64,000 bases of DNA from Malus domestica (lineage: Eukaryota > Streptophyta > Magnoliopsida > Rosales > Rosaceae). The translations under genes were made by a program, and so were the position numbers. Location: assembly GCF_042453785.1 (NCBI RefSeq), contig NC_091663.1, positions 35,700,001-35,764,000 on the forward strand, given 5' to 3'. Within the stretch, counting starts at the first letter, position 1; every line of letters starts with the position of its first letter. The notes beneath the pieces are model-generated. The model did no database searches. It worked only from the letters and a program-made list of their open reading frames with translations, and had not been told where the DNA came from. Shown here in pieces: positions 1-11,493 of this stretch.

Positions 1-43
1 ATCTGGGATTCTTACCCCAACCATGACTGCTTTATAGAATGCA

Positions 44-51
44 TATAAATA
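44..51 (+). promoter_or_regulatory. TATA box of the small gene at 120
   Basis: TATAAATA lies about 75 bases upstream of the first ATG (120-122). That spacing fits a transcription start near 75 and a short 5' leader. It supports the 109-residue reading frame as a real transcribed gene. Confidence 0.6.
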
Positions 52-119
52 CCCCCTTCTATCTTCTTTAGAAAATCACTCTCAATTTTCACAACCTGAT
101 CACATATTCATATTACTTG

Positions 120-449
120 ATGGAAAAGAATGGAAATAATTCTGCTGCATCAGATTCAAAGGGAGTGTGTGAGAAAATCTTCAGCGCCATCACAGTTTCT
201 CCTGCATTTCGAGCAATTCGCCGAGCCGTGCATTTTCCACAGGAACCTAAAGCTGCCTCCCATGCTAGTAGCAGGGATGCTCCACAACCACAACCACAAC
301 CCAACAAGTCAGCTGAATCAGCACCAGTAGTGATTCAGATTCCAATCACGTCTCAAGGAGAAAGGGATATTAACGACATATTTTCGGAGTATATTGATCG
401 TACGAAGGACAAGTTCAACAAATCGACGCAATCGAATCTTGGTAGTTGA
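120..449 (+). CDS. Small uncharacterised plant protein (109 aa)
   Basis: A single open frame starts at the ATG at 120 and ends at a TGA at 447-449. The product is hydrophilic with no signal peptide or membrane segment. It has a basic N-terminal patch around residues 20-42 (VSPAFRAIRRAVHFPQ), a low-complexity QPQPQPQ stretch near 57-63, and a C-terminal amphipathic block DINDIFSEYIDRTKDKF. That C-terminal block resembles small plant proteins of unknown function that end in a similar FSEYI..(R/K)xK motif. A TATA box stands upstream and AATAAA lies at 679-684 downstream, so the transcript would be single-exon. I do not recognise a function. Confidence 0.6.
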   Translation: MEKNGNNSAASDSKGVCEKIFSAITVSPAFRAIRRAVHFPQEPKAASHASSRDAPQPQPQPNKSAESAPVVIQIPITSQGERDINDIFSEYIDRTKDKFNKSTQSNLGS

Positions 450-2497
450 AAGAATGCTTCCTTTAAGCGCGAGTAGGGGATTAATCTGTTATTTAAACGT
501 TTGATTTGATGGGTTTTTCTGATTGAAATAATAATGGGGTGGTGGTGGTCGTGGTGGTGGGAAGTACGTCGTGATTTCCCAATTCTGTGTGTGCATGCTG
601 CATGCATTACTTTAAGGATTTTGCTAATATCACGACCTAAGCAGACTGATGTTAGCATTTTTCTTAATTTTAATGCCTAATAAACTTACTTTGTTTAAGT
701 TGTCCTCTCTCTGTGCTCTCTTTATCTATCTTTAAATATGTAATGCTTGAGTTGGTGTCGTTTGCCATTGAATAAGATTGCAAGTTGCTGTTTGATTACT
801 CAGCACGCTTGCTTTGGCTAGCAATATGAATTGTAGTTGGCAACCGATGATGAAGCTTGTAGCTCCAATAATTAAAAGTATTTACTCGCTAATATTGCAC
901 CCAAGTCCTGCATTAGATTCTTCCCCTCCCAATATTATTTGTATAAGAGAAGAAAAATAAAAGTAGAATTTTAGAGGGAAAAAGTCTAATAAGAATCCAA
1001 AACCATATAAAAACACCAAGTAAAACTAGAAAAAATGAGAAAAACTTGTGCAAAGGCGCCTCAATCATGTCGTTTGTAGGACATCTCTCATAAAAGTGAG
1101 ATTTTTTTTCTTTAGTGTATCAGTGCCACAATATAAGTAGGGAAATGTTTTTGTCTTTTTAAGTGTCTGTCCACTGATATTATGATATTTGGTGTACTGG
1201 CTATGTTCTTAATACACGAACAAATCTCTCCAACAAAAGCATGAAACTCTCATGTGTTTTTTGCTTGTTAATCACTTGGTTTTAATTAGTGATTATTCTG
1301 TTTGTTTTTCTTTTTTCTTTTGACTTATTCCCAGATGGTCATTGCCATTTTTTACGAACAATGATTCCTGTGTCATCCACTATAATTCAAGCAAACCATG
1401 TCACCAAGACCACAACATAAGCATCTTACTTTTCCCATTTTTTATTTCTTTATTTTTTCTTTCAAAGCAACTTACAATTGGATTGAATTTTGTTTGTTTG
1501 TTTTTATTTGCACATTTACATTTGCACTTATTTGTATTAGTCACTAATTTTAGTTAGCAACAATACTAGGAGGTGGAATCCAACCTCTTAAGTGTTGGGA
1601 TGAATGCTCTTAAACAATTGGAATGCAACTGTATTGTTCGTCTAAGTTTATAAAGGAGAATTCTACTTTAATTTTTAAACCAACATGTAATTCCAAACCC
1701 AATCTCTAAATCCAATTTGGGAATTGGAATTTGTCAAAAGAAATCAATTGAATAGATCTTACCTTGGGACAGGGAACCGCAACTTAGTTTAATGTTACAC
1801 TTACCATCTAGTTATACAATCATTTATATTATTTCTTTACTAGTGATAATGTCTGTCAACACATACAAATAATAGTACAATTATATGTTAAGAGTATCAT
1901 TTTTACTTTTAAATTTACATGACATGTGTTTGAAAACAACAAAACTTTAATTAAAACGAGTGATAAGTAAAATAAAAACTCGCAAAACTTTAATTAAAAA
2001 AAAAAGATCATGTGCATGCTTGACACACATCTTGGATCTAGTTTTTTAAACTCAAAAACCATTTTAGAATTTGTATCAAAAAATTGGATTTTGTTAAGGG
2101 GTGTACTATCCACATATCTTATTTTACTTCTAATACACCCCTTATTAATTTTTATCTGTGAATTTTCTACAATTCATCATATCCGACAGCCAAAAATTAG
2201 AAAAATGTGTGAAAAGTAAAATAGAATATGTGAATATCACACATCTTTTGCGAAACTTGAGCTTCCAATTCTAAATAGTTTTTGAGTTTAAAAACTGGAT
2301 CGAAGATGGATCGGAAACAGGCCCGGTCGAATTTGGTACCTTTTTCAAAAAGTGTTTTTCATTTTGAGAAACGGACTGGAAACGTTTTCCACGGTTGCAA
2401 AAACGTAACGCAAAGACCTTTATGCGGAAACGCATTTTCAGAAACAGCCGTTTCCGTTTCGAAGAATTTTCTGAAACCGTTTTTTCTACGTCTGATT
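450..2497. other. 3' UTR, then AT-rich spacer without a gene
   Basis: The first 230 bases are probably the 3' UTR of the small upstream gene, with a candidate poly(A) signal AATAAA at 679-684. The rest is AT-rich and codes for nothing I recognise. It includes one MITE-like inverted repeat (2094-2246). The last 200 bases become GC-richer and grade into the promoter of the Myb-like gene. Confidence 0.6.
2094..2246. repeat. Short MITE-like inverted repeat ('CTATCCACA' family), copy 1
   Basis: The left end GGTGTACTATCCACATAT and the right end (reverse complement GTGTGATATTCACATATT) pair imperfectly around an AT-rich centre. The same design recurs at 12992, 13172, 37846 and 52216, always about 120-155 bp long. 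I infer a non-autonomous DNA transposon family; its superfamily is unclear because target duplications are not clean. Confidence 0.5.
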
Positions 2498-2499
2498 GA

Positions 2500-4710
2500 C
2501 GCGAGCCATCTGCTAGCTGCTCCCTCAGCTCTCAGCTCTCAGCTCTCAGCTAGTTCTCTCTCATCTGTCTTCTCCTCTACTACCTGGGTCATCCTCCTCC
2601 AAGGTAATTTTATTCTACTTTTTTTGTGATCTTCTCAGCGATTGTCTGCTGGGTTTTAATTTGTGCTCTGAAATTCGTGAAATTTATTGTGTTTTCGTAA
2701 TGGGTTTGCTGAAATTTCTTCGTTCATATGGAAAATCTGTGCAGTAAATTTCTTCGTTCGTAATGGGTATCCTGTTTTCTGAGATGAATTCTCTGTTTTT
2801 TAGGTGTATAAAAAACGCAATGCCTTTTGGTTGCTTACAATGTGTTTGTGAAAACTCCTCTTAGACATAAAGCCTAGAGGCCAATTTTACTTGTGGGACG
2901 ACTAAAACACCCCGACAACTTACACAAAAATACTTCAAGAGCTCAATTGGGTTCGAAACTTATTGAATTTGAAGCGTTTTTCTCTAAAGTGTATATGTTA
3001 TCGAGGGTCTACTTGTGAATTTTTTAGTGAATAGTGAGCAAAATGCTGTCGATTTACTGACCGAAGATATTGCTTTTGGCTCTTATTTGATCTGTTCGAC
3101 TCTCTTGTAGCGCATTTTTTTGACATGATTATGCTGTGAATCAACATTTTCATGTGTGATGCTGAACTATTTTTGGTGAAAATATGGTTTAATAGTTTCA
3201 TTACTTAGTGAGATTCTCATTTACTAGGGAATATGGTTCATAGATTTAGTGCAATTCTCTGGAGTTTACTACTTTTCGGATTCCTTGCAGGGACGTCTAG
3301 AGTAAATAGACTATCCTATTACATACTCGTTTGGGGAAGCCAATTTTCTGACCGTAAAACTAAGTTGCATTTATGTGTGCTTATCGTTAGCCAAAGATTG
3401 TTGCCAGTTGTGCATTCAGCACATATAGATTCTATGTTCTGTGTGTAATGAATGGGACTGTAAATTGCCTACGGATTCAGTGGTTGATTAAAGTTACTAA
3501 AGGTCGTACCCAGTGCACAAGGCTCCCGCTTTACGCAGGGTCTGGGAGAGGTGAATGTCGGCTAGCCTTACCCCCATTCAGTGGTTGATTAAAGTTACTG
3601 ATTGTGTTATTTAGAGGCATGTTCGTATTTTATATTTGGGGACTTTTTGTTTGTAAATCCTCTGTTCTCTTTGACCTTTGAGATTTGGTTATTTGTGTTT
3701 GTTGTAGGATGAGCTCAAACCAAGATGAAGATGTTGCCAGTTGGCCAGTGACGGTCGAGAAACATTTTATTCACCTGTTGCATGAAGAGAGAAAAAAAAG
3801 GCTGAAAGGCTCAACTGTGGATAAGAATGCATGGGATGCAATAGAAGATGAGCTTTTTAACAAATTTGGCAAAAGATACGCTCGTGAAAAATTGAAGGCA
3901 AAGTACAATCGCTTGCGCAAGATATACCGTGAGTTTGCAAAGCTTGTGGCTCATACAGGGATGTGTTGGGACCCTGAGACCGACAAGGTACATGCATCTG
4001 AAGAAGTTTGGGAGTCCTACCTTAAGGTATGTATGATTTTGTGAAATTTTACAACTGAACTGTTTTGGAGTCTTGTAATATGCTATGCAGCTCTAACTCG
4101 TGTGCTAAACATGCAGAAAAACAAGTTTGCTAGTCGCTTTCGTAGGAAGGGATGCCCGCAGTATCAAGTGCTTGGAGAGATCTTCAACCACATACCTTCT
4201 AATGGACAAATGCATTCTGGATCCATTGCTTCTCTTCCAAACTCTGATGTCGAGAGAGGTTTAGAGTCCGAGTTTCCCAGCTTTGGGGCACACTATAGCC
4301 CTGATACTGAAGGCGGCATAGATACTAAAAATAAAGGAGACGAAGGTAATAGCAAGACCCAAAAGCGCCGTCCTTTAAGTCCCCCAGGTTATTGCCGCAC
4401 AAGAAAGGAATCAAGGACATCGAAGGCGGCCAAGCTAGGTGATGGAGTGGAAGTATGCGCAGTATCTCCAGATGCCGAGACTGAATCTTCGTTACCAAAG
4501 GTTGAATACAGAAAGAAGAACGATTTTTCATCCCCTTTTAGAGAATTGGCCTCGATTGAAGATTGTATGGAAGTACTCGAGTCTATGGAGGATCTGGATG
4601 ACGCCGCCTATGTTAGAGCATGTGAGAGGTTTACGAGTTCGGATTGGAGGAGGATGTTCATGAAGATGTCTGATGCAAGGAAAAGAATGTGGCTGTATAG
4701 CCTAAAGTGA
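2500..4710 (+). CDS. Myb/SANT-like domain protein, LIMYB-type (303 aa)
   Basis: Coding exons are 3709-4026 and 4117-4710 (912 nt, in phase). A CT-rich 5' UTR exon probably ends at CCAAG|GTAATT (2603) and a 1.1 kb intron ends at TGTTGTAG|G (3707), just before the ATG. Residues 8-106 form a Myb/SANT-like domain (Pfam Myb_DNA-bind_3 style) with W8, W43 and the closing CWDPETDKVHASEEVWESYL. The second exon continues KNKFASRFRRKGCPQY, then a basic, serine-rich linker (QKRRPLSPPG) and a C-terminal helical block ending MSDARKRMWLYSLK. This matches plant L10-interacting MYB-domain-like proteins, a family related to the Myb-like second protein of PIF/Harbinger transposons. A nuclear DNA-binding role is inferred. 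I see no transposase or terminal inverted repeats around it, so it looks like a host gene. Confidence 0.75.
3499..3575 (-). mobile_element. 5'-truncated Au-type SINE in the 5' UTR intron
   Basis: The 77-bp insert reads, on the reverse strand, as the 3' half of the plant Au SINE: it contains GGTAAGGCTAGCCGACATTC and ends CACTGGGTACGACC plus a T tail. It is flanked by a perfect 24-bp direct repeat (3475-3498 and 3576-3599), the expected target-site duplication of LINE-driven retroposition. The tRNA-like head is missing. It lies inside the leader intron of the Myb-like gene. Confidence 0.8.
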
Positions 4711-7042
4711 GTTTTTGGTCATGATATAGATTTTTCTTTAGGACAAGTGCTATAAGAAGTGCTAATTTTTATACTTTCCACTTTTGTCTTAACTTTATGA
4801 GTGGCAAATGGCAATTTCTCTCTTCCGGTCATGTTTTCAACATATTTTATGTAACTTCACATTTAATGACGGCAATGTGATTTTTTTGGACGGAAAATTT
4901 AGAAAGAATGTGTAAACATAACGGTACGAGAATTGGCTATTTATAATTGTTTAAGAAGAAAATCGATGAATATGAAAATTTATACGGAAAAAGAAAAGAA
5001 ATACTATAAAACAACATATTGGCCCGAGGACGTTTCCGAAAGCAATTTGCAAATAAGGGTCCAAACATGCCAATATTTAAGTTAATTTTTCTCTAGCATC
5101 ACTAAATACACACTCACCTCTCTCCTCCACTCACTCTTCTGCAATTTTTTAATAGAACCAAAATGCGAGCGTACAATTTTTTGGGAACCAAAATGTAATT
5201 GTACAATTGTTTGAGAACCAAAATGTAATTGTATAGAGAGTTAGTGGCCAGTGTGCAATTTTGGATGAATCGATTCAGCTCGGTGTCGAAACGTACAATT
5301 TTCTGAGAACCAAAATGTAATTATACAGAGAGTTGGTGTGGCTAATGTGCAATTTTGGATGAATCGACTCAGCTCCGTGTCGAAACGCTTGCATTGTCGT
5401 ACACACAGTTGGTGTGTCTATTTCCCACTCCATCAGATCCGCCGGGAACCGCCGACGCCGAGTCAGTCTCAAATTTCCCAGGTGGGTAAGCTCTCTCTCT
5501 CTCTCGTGTTAAAGCTTTAATCTTTGAAACTGAAACTATCAAACCTGCAACAATGGCGACCAAGGCACCACTCACTCTCCCTCTCGGATGCTCTGATCTC
5601 CGCCGTATATCACCGATATCGATCCCCACCGTGCATTTTCATCAGATTCCTCAAACCCACTTTTCGATTTTCAGCCCCAACAACTCACCACAACCCCTCT
5701 AGTTATCTCTCTCTCTCTAAACTTCTTGTGAGTGTACGATTACATTTCGGTTTGGTTTGATTTTAAATTATACTTTTAAAGTTTTAGACTTTGAGATAAT
5801 TAATTGTATGTATGGTTGAACTTGATGGGAAGACTGGTGCAAAACCGAGCGCAGTATCGATCTAGGACCATACAGCCGATATAGCCGACCCCGTTAGTGG
5901 GATAAGACTTGGTTGTTGTTGATGTATGGTTGAACACTTGAACTTGATCAATCGAACTACTTGCAATTAGATTTTGTGTTGTGATAAATAGGCCTAATTG
6001 AACTACTTGTGAAGTTTTAGACCTTGTGCTTTTTAATCTCAATTGAACAACTTGTGAGTAGATTTTGTGTTGTGATGTTCTTATGATGCTTATGGTACCT
6101 CTTCTGCATTTGTTTCCCGGCCTTTGGCAATTCCGTGCCACTAATGCCGTATCCTGAATATAATGTGTTTTGAGACGGATGAATCCTTCGCGCCACACCA
6201 TTGCAGTGGACTGACAATTTCGAAATGTATTGTTCTGTTTGCTTCGTTTCTTTTCCCTGTAATGCCATCACCAGCTCAACCTCTACAGCTAAAGTAGGAA
6301 TTAGTATAGTAATTGTTTTAGGTTGTATTCGATGTTTGCGATAGCTTCTTGTTTTTTGCGTTAGACTTTCTGAATTTCAAGCTGAGTTTTGTTACTAATC
6401 CAGTATATATGCATCTCTTGTTCCTGTGAGCATGTATATAAGTGTTTATCTGCATGATTTTTACTTCATAGGCCACACCGCAACGTTAACTAGTAACTAC
6501 ATGTTTTTTTGGTTTTAGCATTTTAAGCTTTTCTTAGCTAACGGATCAAGAATATGTGATTGTGTTGTCCTAAATACTATGTTCATCGGTCCTCATGAAA
6601 TATTTTGAGCAGAAGTGTGCTTTGCAGTAAATAGCACTCTTGAAGTTCCTATTGTTTTCTTGTTGTATAAGGGAAATTTCATATTTGTGTATTCTTCTGT
6701 AAAACAGAATAATCAAGTAAGCCGAGCGCTAAGCACTTCATACTTCACCTGTTCCTAGCAGAACTGAGCTGAGCTGACAACCACCACCTACCATCAACGA
6801 CAGATGACTAAAGTAAGTTTTGTTGTCCTCCGAATTTATTGTTTTTGTTCTGTTGGTTGTATAGCACACATTAAAGCTTGAACTGCCAATGTGCCTTTGT
6901 CAATTTCATTTTCTCTAATTTAACAGCTCAGAATTTGAAAGCCTCAGTGAAGTCTCCGTTTTGAGAAAAAATTTCAATTGGTTTTTGCATTGAACCTCGA
7001 AGCCTACTTGGAGAAGCTCAATCTGATTTTTTGTTGGCACAA
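4711..7042. other. Spacer and probable ARL2 leader region
   Basis: After the Myb-like gene the DNA is AT-rich. At 5206-5393 a 94-bp unit is duplicated in tandem. A CT-rich, GC-richer patch with a good donor (CAG|GTGGGTAAG at 5480) lies at 5400-5600. Closer to ARL2, a donor-like AAA|GTAAGT (about 6813) and an acceptor-like AACAG (about 6927) could bound a short leader intron. No coding gene is recognised here. Confidence 0.45.
5206..5393. repeat. 94-bp tandem duplication
   Basis: Two copies of a unit holding GAGAACCAAAATGTAATT, CAATTTTGGATGAATCGA and CGGTGTCGAAACG stand head to tail about 94 bases apart, with a few substitutions. A shorter partial copy of the GAACCAAAATG motif precedes them at about 5155-5225. 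Confidence 0.65.
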
Positions 7043-7600
7043 ATGGGGCTTCTCAGCATTATTCGAAAAATTAAAAGGAAGGAAAAAGAAATACGTATAC
7101 TCATGGTTGGGCTTGACAATTCCGGAAAGACAACCATTGTGCTGAGAATTAATGGAGAGGACACCAGCGTTGTCAGTCCCACACTCGGCTTCAACATCAA
7201 GACCATCATTTACCAAAAGTATACCCTCAACATATGGGATGTCGGGGGCCAGAAAACAATAAGATCGTACTGGAGAAACTATTTCGAGCAAACTGATGGT
7301 CTGGTATGGGTGGTTGACAGTTCAGATCTTAGAAGGTTAGAAGACTGCAAAGCGGAACTCGACAATCTTTTGAAAGAGGAGAGGCTTTCGGGATCATCCT
7401 TGTTGATACTAGCAAATAAGCAGGACATAAAAGGTGCCCTTACTCCGGAAGAAATTGCTAAGGTTTTGAACTTGGAGGCAATGGATAAAACTCGGCACTG
7501 GCAAATTGTCGGCTGCAGTGCATTCACCGGCGAGGGACTGCTTGAGGGATTCGATTCGTTGGTCCAAGACATTGCCTCTCGGATCTATGTTCTTGATTAG
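7043..7600 (+). CDS. ARL2: ARF-like GTPase ARL2 (TITAN5-type), intronless copy
   Basis: The frame starts at the ATG at 7043 ([16 protein letters not shown], with Gly2) and ends at a TAG, giving 185 residues, the usual ARL2 length. GTP-binding motifs are all present: P-loop GLDNSGKTT near residue 24, switch region [20 protein letters not shown] and the SA(F) box in [12 protein letters not shown]2 works with tubulin-folding cofactors in microtubule assembly; the Arabidopsis orthologue TITAN5 is needed for embryo and endosperm division. The whole protein is in one exon, whereas ARL2 genes are usually split, so this may be an intact retrocopy. One replacement is notable near the C-terminus: [12 protein letters not shown], where ARL2 proteins usually have a tryptophan in place of the serine. 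Identity is firm; whether it is the main or an extra copy is not. Confidence 0.9.
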   Translation: MGLLSIIRKIKRKEKEIRILMVGLDNSGKTTIVLRINGEDTSVVSPTLGFNIKTIIYQKYTLNIWDVGGQKTIRSYWRNYFEQTDGLVWVVDSSDLRRLEDCKAELDNLLKEERLSGSSLLILANKQDIKGALTPEEIAKVLNLEAMDKTRHWQIVGCSAFTGEGLLEGFDSLVQDIASRIYVLD

Positions 7601-8135
7601 TGCCAATTTTAAGTCACTGGAAGGTAATGCAGGTCACTTCAATTTGTTTTAGCAACGGAAGAACCCAAACAGAATCTTGAAGTGCTTCAAAAAAGAAGTG
7701 ATCGGAAAGCAACAGCAGGAGCGCACTGTAATGAATGTCGTGAGACAAGCTATGTTTACATTTTATTATGTTGTCGAACTTTTGTGTGTAGTAATGAATA
7801 GAAATGGTGTGTTGGCCTGTTTGGGATTGTTTCTAAGAGTGTTTACGAGTACAAGTGAATCAATGAGACGATGTGTATTTTAGTCAATCAGATGATGTTG
7901 TGTAGTAGTTTAAACGAGTGATTAGTGACGTATTAACTTATTAACCGGTTGGCGCTTGAGCGATTTATTATGTCTTAATTTATAAATGTTTGGCAATATG
8001 GAGATGAATGATACGTCAATATGACCAATCCAACAACACTAAAAGTCCATTTGGGCAGGCTCTTATGGGCTTTAACAATGGTTTACGAGAACATTGACCA
8101 GATTTTTCAATTTGGCCCAATCTGTTTGTTGCTTC

Positions 8136-8198
8136 AATAGTGGACCTCATCTTTTTTTTTTTTTTTTTTTTTGAAAGGAGAATAGTGGACCTCATCTT
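8136..8198 (-). mobile_element. Minimal retroposed insert: poly(A) with an 18-bp target duplication
   Basis: AATAGTGGACCTCATCTT occurs twice (8136-8153 and 8181-8198) around an insert that is little more than a T run plus GAAAGGAG. On the reverse strand this is a few bases followed by a poly(A) tail. That is what an extremely 5'-truncated SINE or LINE insertion leaves. Confidence 0.65.
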
Positions 8199-8206
8199 GT
8201 AATCTA

Positions 8207-8360
8207 GGTAGCGTTTGGTTCGGATGGGACGGAATGAGACAGAACGGGACGGAGTGGAATGGAACAGAATGAAGGTTCCGTGCTACATTTGGTACGCACA
8301 AGATGGAATGGGACATTTGTTCTATTCCGCATTTGGTACGTGTAGGGCGGAATTAAACGA
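8207..8360. repeat. Truncated Tourist-like MITE
   Basis: It begins GGTAGCGTTTGGTTCGGATG and continues with GGGACGGAA-type repeats like the complete copies at 28832-29100 and 50457-50741. A matching right end is not found. The motif CATTTGGTACG recurs inside in the same orientation, suggesting rearrangement. Confidence 0.5.
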
Positions 8361-8543
8361 AGGATTAAATGACAAACCTACCCATGGTTCTCCGTCGACT
8401 CCATCGACTCAACCCCATGGTTCTTTGTCGACGCCATCGTCGCCGGAGCTCTGTACCTCATCACTTGGCGCGCCACCGGACCTTCCCCAGGAAGCTTATA
8501 TAGTCTTCCAAATGCAGAGAAATTTTTCTAGTCATAAACATTG

Positions 8544-9125
8544 GACGGTATATCACATGTAACTATACAAGTCGTGGAATACTTGAAATGTTTTTCTTCC
8601 TCCACTTGTATAATTACATGTAGTGTACAATTTCATGTTTTGAGCACACTGACAAATTTCTCCTAAAAGCGAGAGGGTAGGCCTAATGGGGGCTGTCTAA
8701 CTTTATGGACCAATGGTTACTATGGGATGGATAAACATGAGACGGTATATCACATGTAACTATACAAGTGGTGGAATACTTGAAATGTTTTTCTTCCTCC
8801 ACTTGTATAATTACATGTAGTGTACAATTTCATGTTTTGAGCACACTGACAAATTTCTCCTAAAAGCGAGAGGGTAGGCCCAGTGGGGGCTGTCTAACTT
8901 TATGGACCGATGGATACTGTGGGATGGATAAACATGGGACGGTATATCACATGTAACTATACAAGTGGTGGAATACTTGAAATGTTTTTCTTCCTCCACT
9001 TGTATAATTACATGTAGTGTACAATTTCATGTTTTGAGCACACTGACAAATTTCTCCTAAAAGCGAGAGGGTAGGCCCAGTGGGGGCTGTCTAACTTTAT
9101 GGACTGATGGTTACTATGGGATGGA
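8544..9125. repeat. 197-bp tandem repeat, three copies
   Basis: Copies start at 8544, 8741 and 8938 (exact 197-bp spacing) with GACGGTATATCACATGTA; the last stops about ten bases short of a full unit. Copies differ at only a few positions. Each unit contains an imperfect palindrome (TATCACATGTAACTATACAAG versus CTTGTATAATTACATGTAG), so a MITE-like hairpin was probably amplified together with its flank. Confidence 0.85.
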
Positions 9126-11484
9126 GCTGCCATTCTTGGTTCACTGGAGAAATTAAGAGAAATGGTTTATGTACACTCTATTCATCTTTCGTGCATCTTA
9201 TTTAATATTAGTGTCGCATTGCGTGCAACTGACAAATATATCTTTTATAATGACGTATTATGAATAAAATGTGTCATTTAGGTGATGAATTGTTCTTCTG
9301 ATTAAGACATTCTTTCTTCAATTCAATTCAATGTGTTTCGAGTTTAAACTCCTTGATAATTTCGAGTAATAACATCGCCTGTAATAACAATATAAAACTA
9401 TACTATAATATAAATAAAGCTACAATTAATTTTAGAATATGGGATTTTTCATGCTTTTGAATATCTTTCGTGACGGCGTATGAGGGTATTACACCATGAC
9501 CATGCTTTCTTATTCCATTGCATTTGTTTAATCTTGGATGACACCTACACCTACAAAATTCAACTCACTAATTAATTAATTCGACTTCTTGTTTTCTTCT
9601 CTCGTTTCTGCTTCCGAATTTTGAATTATTTCGTTGACTGTCGTGCATTATGCAGCTACCTAAGGCCGCCTTCTATAAGAAACTTCTTATTGTATATTCC
9701 ATATGCCATACTTCTCTATTTGTTAAATAATGACCTTCATTTATTATTGAAGCGCTTTTTTTTTTCTTCTTTACGGTGTAAAAGCACTTATTTGATTGCA
9801 TGTCAAACAACAAGTGTTACTGACAAAAGCCAGCAATACTTGGTTACTCATAGAATGAGTAGGAGTTTCTACTCAAAACTGTTCGTTGTCGATTAATAGA
9901 ATTCCGTGTAAATGATTGGAACTATTCATATTATAAATCATTTTATAAAGATTACATCTGTAAAAAGTCAATTAAAACTAATGTCGTTTAATCATCGAAT
10001 TGTATAAAAACAGATGAACGGAATTGATAAGAGCATTACAAACTGTCTATGGATTTGCTATAATAAACGAACTAAACGACCTTAGTTTTAATTCATTTTT
10101 TGCATAGATGATATTTACAAAGTGATTCATAATATGAACGGTTCTTATCATAAGTACAAAGTTATGTGATTCGAACACGAAGAATTTTGAGTATGAGTTC
10201 CTACTCATCCTTGAGTAGTCAATCATTGTTCGACAAAAATGCTGCTGAGTAAAAGCGCTTTATCGAAAACCATATCTAATCGAGTTTTATATGCCTGAAT
10301 CATTTTTCTTAATTATCACACCATCACATGATGTAATAATCCACTGATAGATTCACTCCACCCTTCTTTAAGCAATATACACCCCATCTACATATTTGAG
10401 TCTTATTAACACACACACACACACACACATATATAATACATACCCTTAACTATTTACAAAAACATATAAAATGAACATGGCCTTCTACATCCTTGTCTTT
10501 TCATGACTTCTTTGGGTCATGCATAATGTTTAGGGGAGACAATTGACCTAATTGGGGTCATATCATTCCAATGCCCTCTCCTTCCTTCCATTAGTCATCT
10601 CAAATTGCCATTATAACATATGTGACACATAAGAATTTCCTCACATTTAACTGTTTATTAAAACATTAGCAGTCCGAGTATTTAGGCAAACGACGGTGCC
10701 GTTCTATGTAGGGTATGAACTTTTCAATTGCTCAGAACAGGTGAAGAAGTAAATTGCTTTGTTATCTGTGATCCAGGATCTTATGTGTAGTTTAGCTCGT
10801 CTAATTTTCTATGACTCGAAACAAGTTTTCTCCCTTAAGTCGTAATCATTTTCATCATTAATATACTATATATCATTTTCCTATAAAAACTGCTAATTAA
10901 GAATTGGATTAACATAAAATGAGTAAATGACAGTGTACAATGTGGTAACACTAATTAAACACCCACCTATGCTAATAAGTTTGGTAATACTTTTGGTTAT
11001 CTGGCTAAACAATGTTGTATCTATTTTTTTTGACAAACGATAGCGTTAGTAGGTTAAATTGTTAAATGTTAAGGGGAGGGTGATCGGTGGGATCAAATTT
11101 GCACTAGAGTGCATAAGCATTATCGCTTTTTTCCACTGTGATAAAACACCATTGCAATAACATTATACTTTTGAGCTTATTGATTATGTTTAATGTAATG
11201 ATGGAGTATTTGCTCTAACTTGAAAGGGAAAGAGCATTGCCCGGTGGAAAGGGGCAAAAGGCATTGCTTGCTTCAAATTGAAAACTTCATGCTGCTTGGC
11301 TCATAAATAAATATATGATTAATTAATAATGCTTTTGGCAAATACTTGATGTGCATGGCATTTGTGTTCTCCTCTAAAGCTTTCCCTCACTTGCTGAGCC
11401 AGGTCAAACATGCATATGTGAATTAATAATATCTCAAAATGTGTATCAAAAGTAAAGAAAATCAAATTTACTAAAATAGTAATA
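9126..11484. other. AT-rich spacer
   Basis: No gene or structured RNA is recognised. Short open frames here are rich in Phe/Tyr/Leu and look accidental. A CA/TA microsatellite lies at 10409-10434. The segment around 11030-11150 resembles one at 15150-15265 (shared GATA(A/G)CGTTAGT and GGGATCAAA blocks), probably copies of an old short repeat. Confidence 0.55.
10409..10434. repeat. (AC)n(AT)n microsatellite
   Basis: About 10 AC units are followed by a short AT run. Confidence 0.9.
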
Positions 11485-11493
11485 TTTAAATAA

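Larger units (their letters stand above)
7601..8543. other. ARL2 3' flank with repeat debris
   Basis: About 200-400 bases are likely 3' UTR. Beyond that lie a poly-T retroposition scar (8136-8198) and a broken Tourist-like MITE (8207-8360). No gene is seen. Confidence 0.5.

Noticed and set aside
2282-2629. 115-codon open frame upstream of the Myb-like gene
   Set aside because: It does not start at an ATG in good context, runs through the presumed promoter and leader exon, and has low-complexity Ser/Leu composition.
5553-5702. 49-codon frame MATKAPLTLPLGCSDLRRIS.. with a good start context
   Set aside because: No domain, no continuation across a splice junction that I could find, and it lies in a CT-rich leader-like region. 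Could be a leader ORF but not supportable as a gene.
9621-9896. 91-codon hydrophobic frame
   Set aside because: Phe/Leu/Tyr-rich translation of AT-rich DNA; no start context or neighbours.
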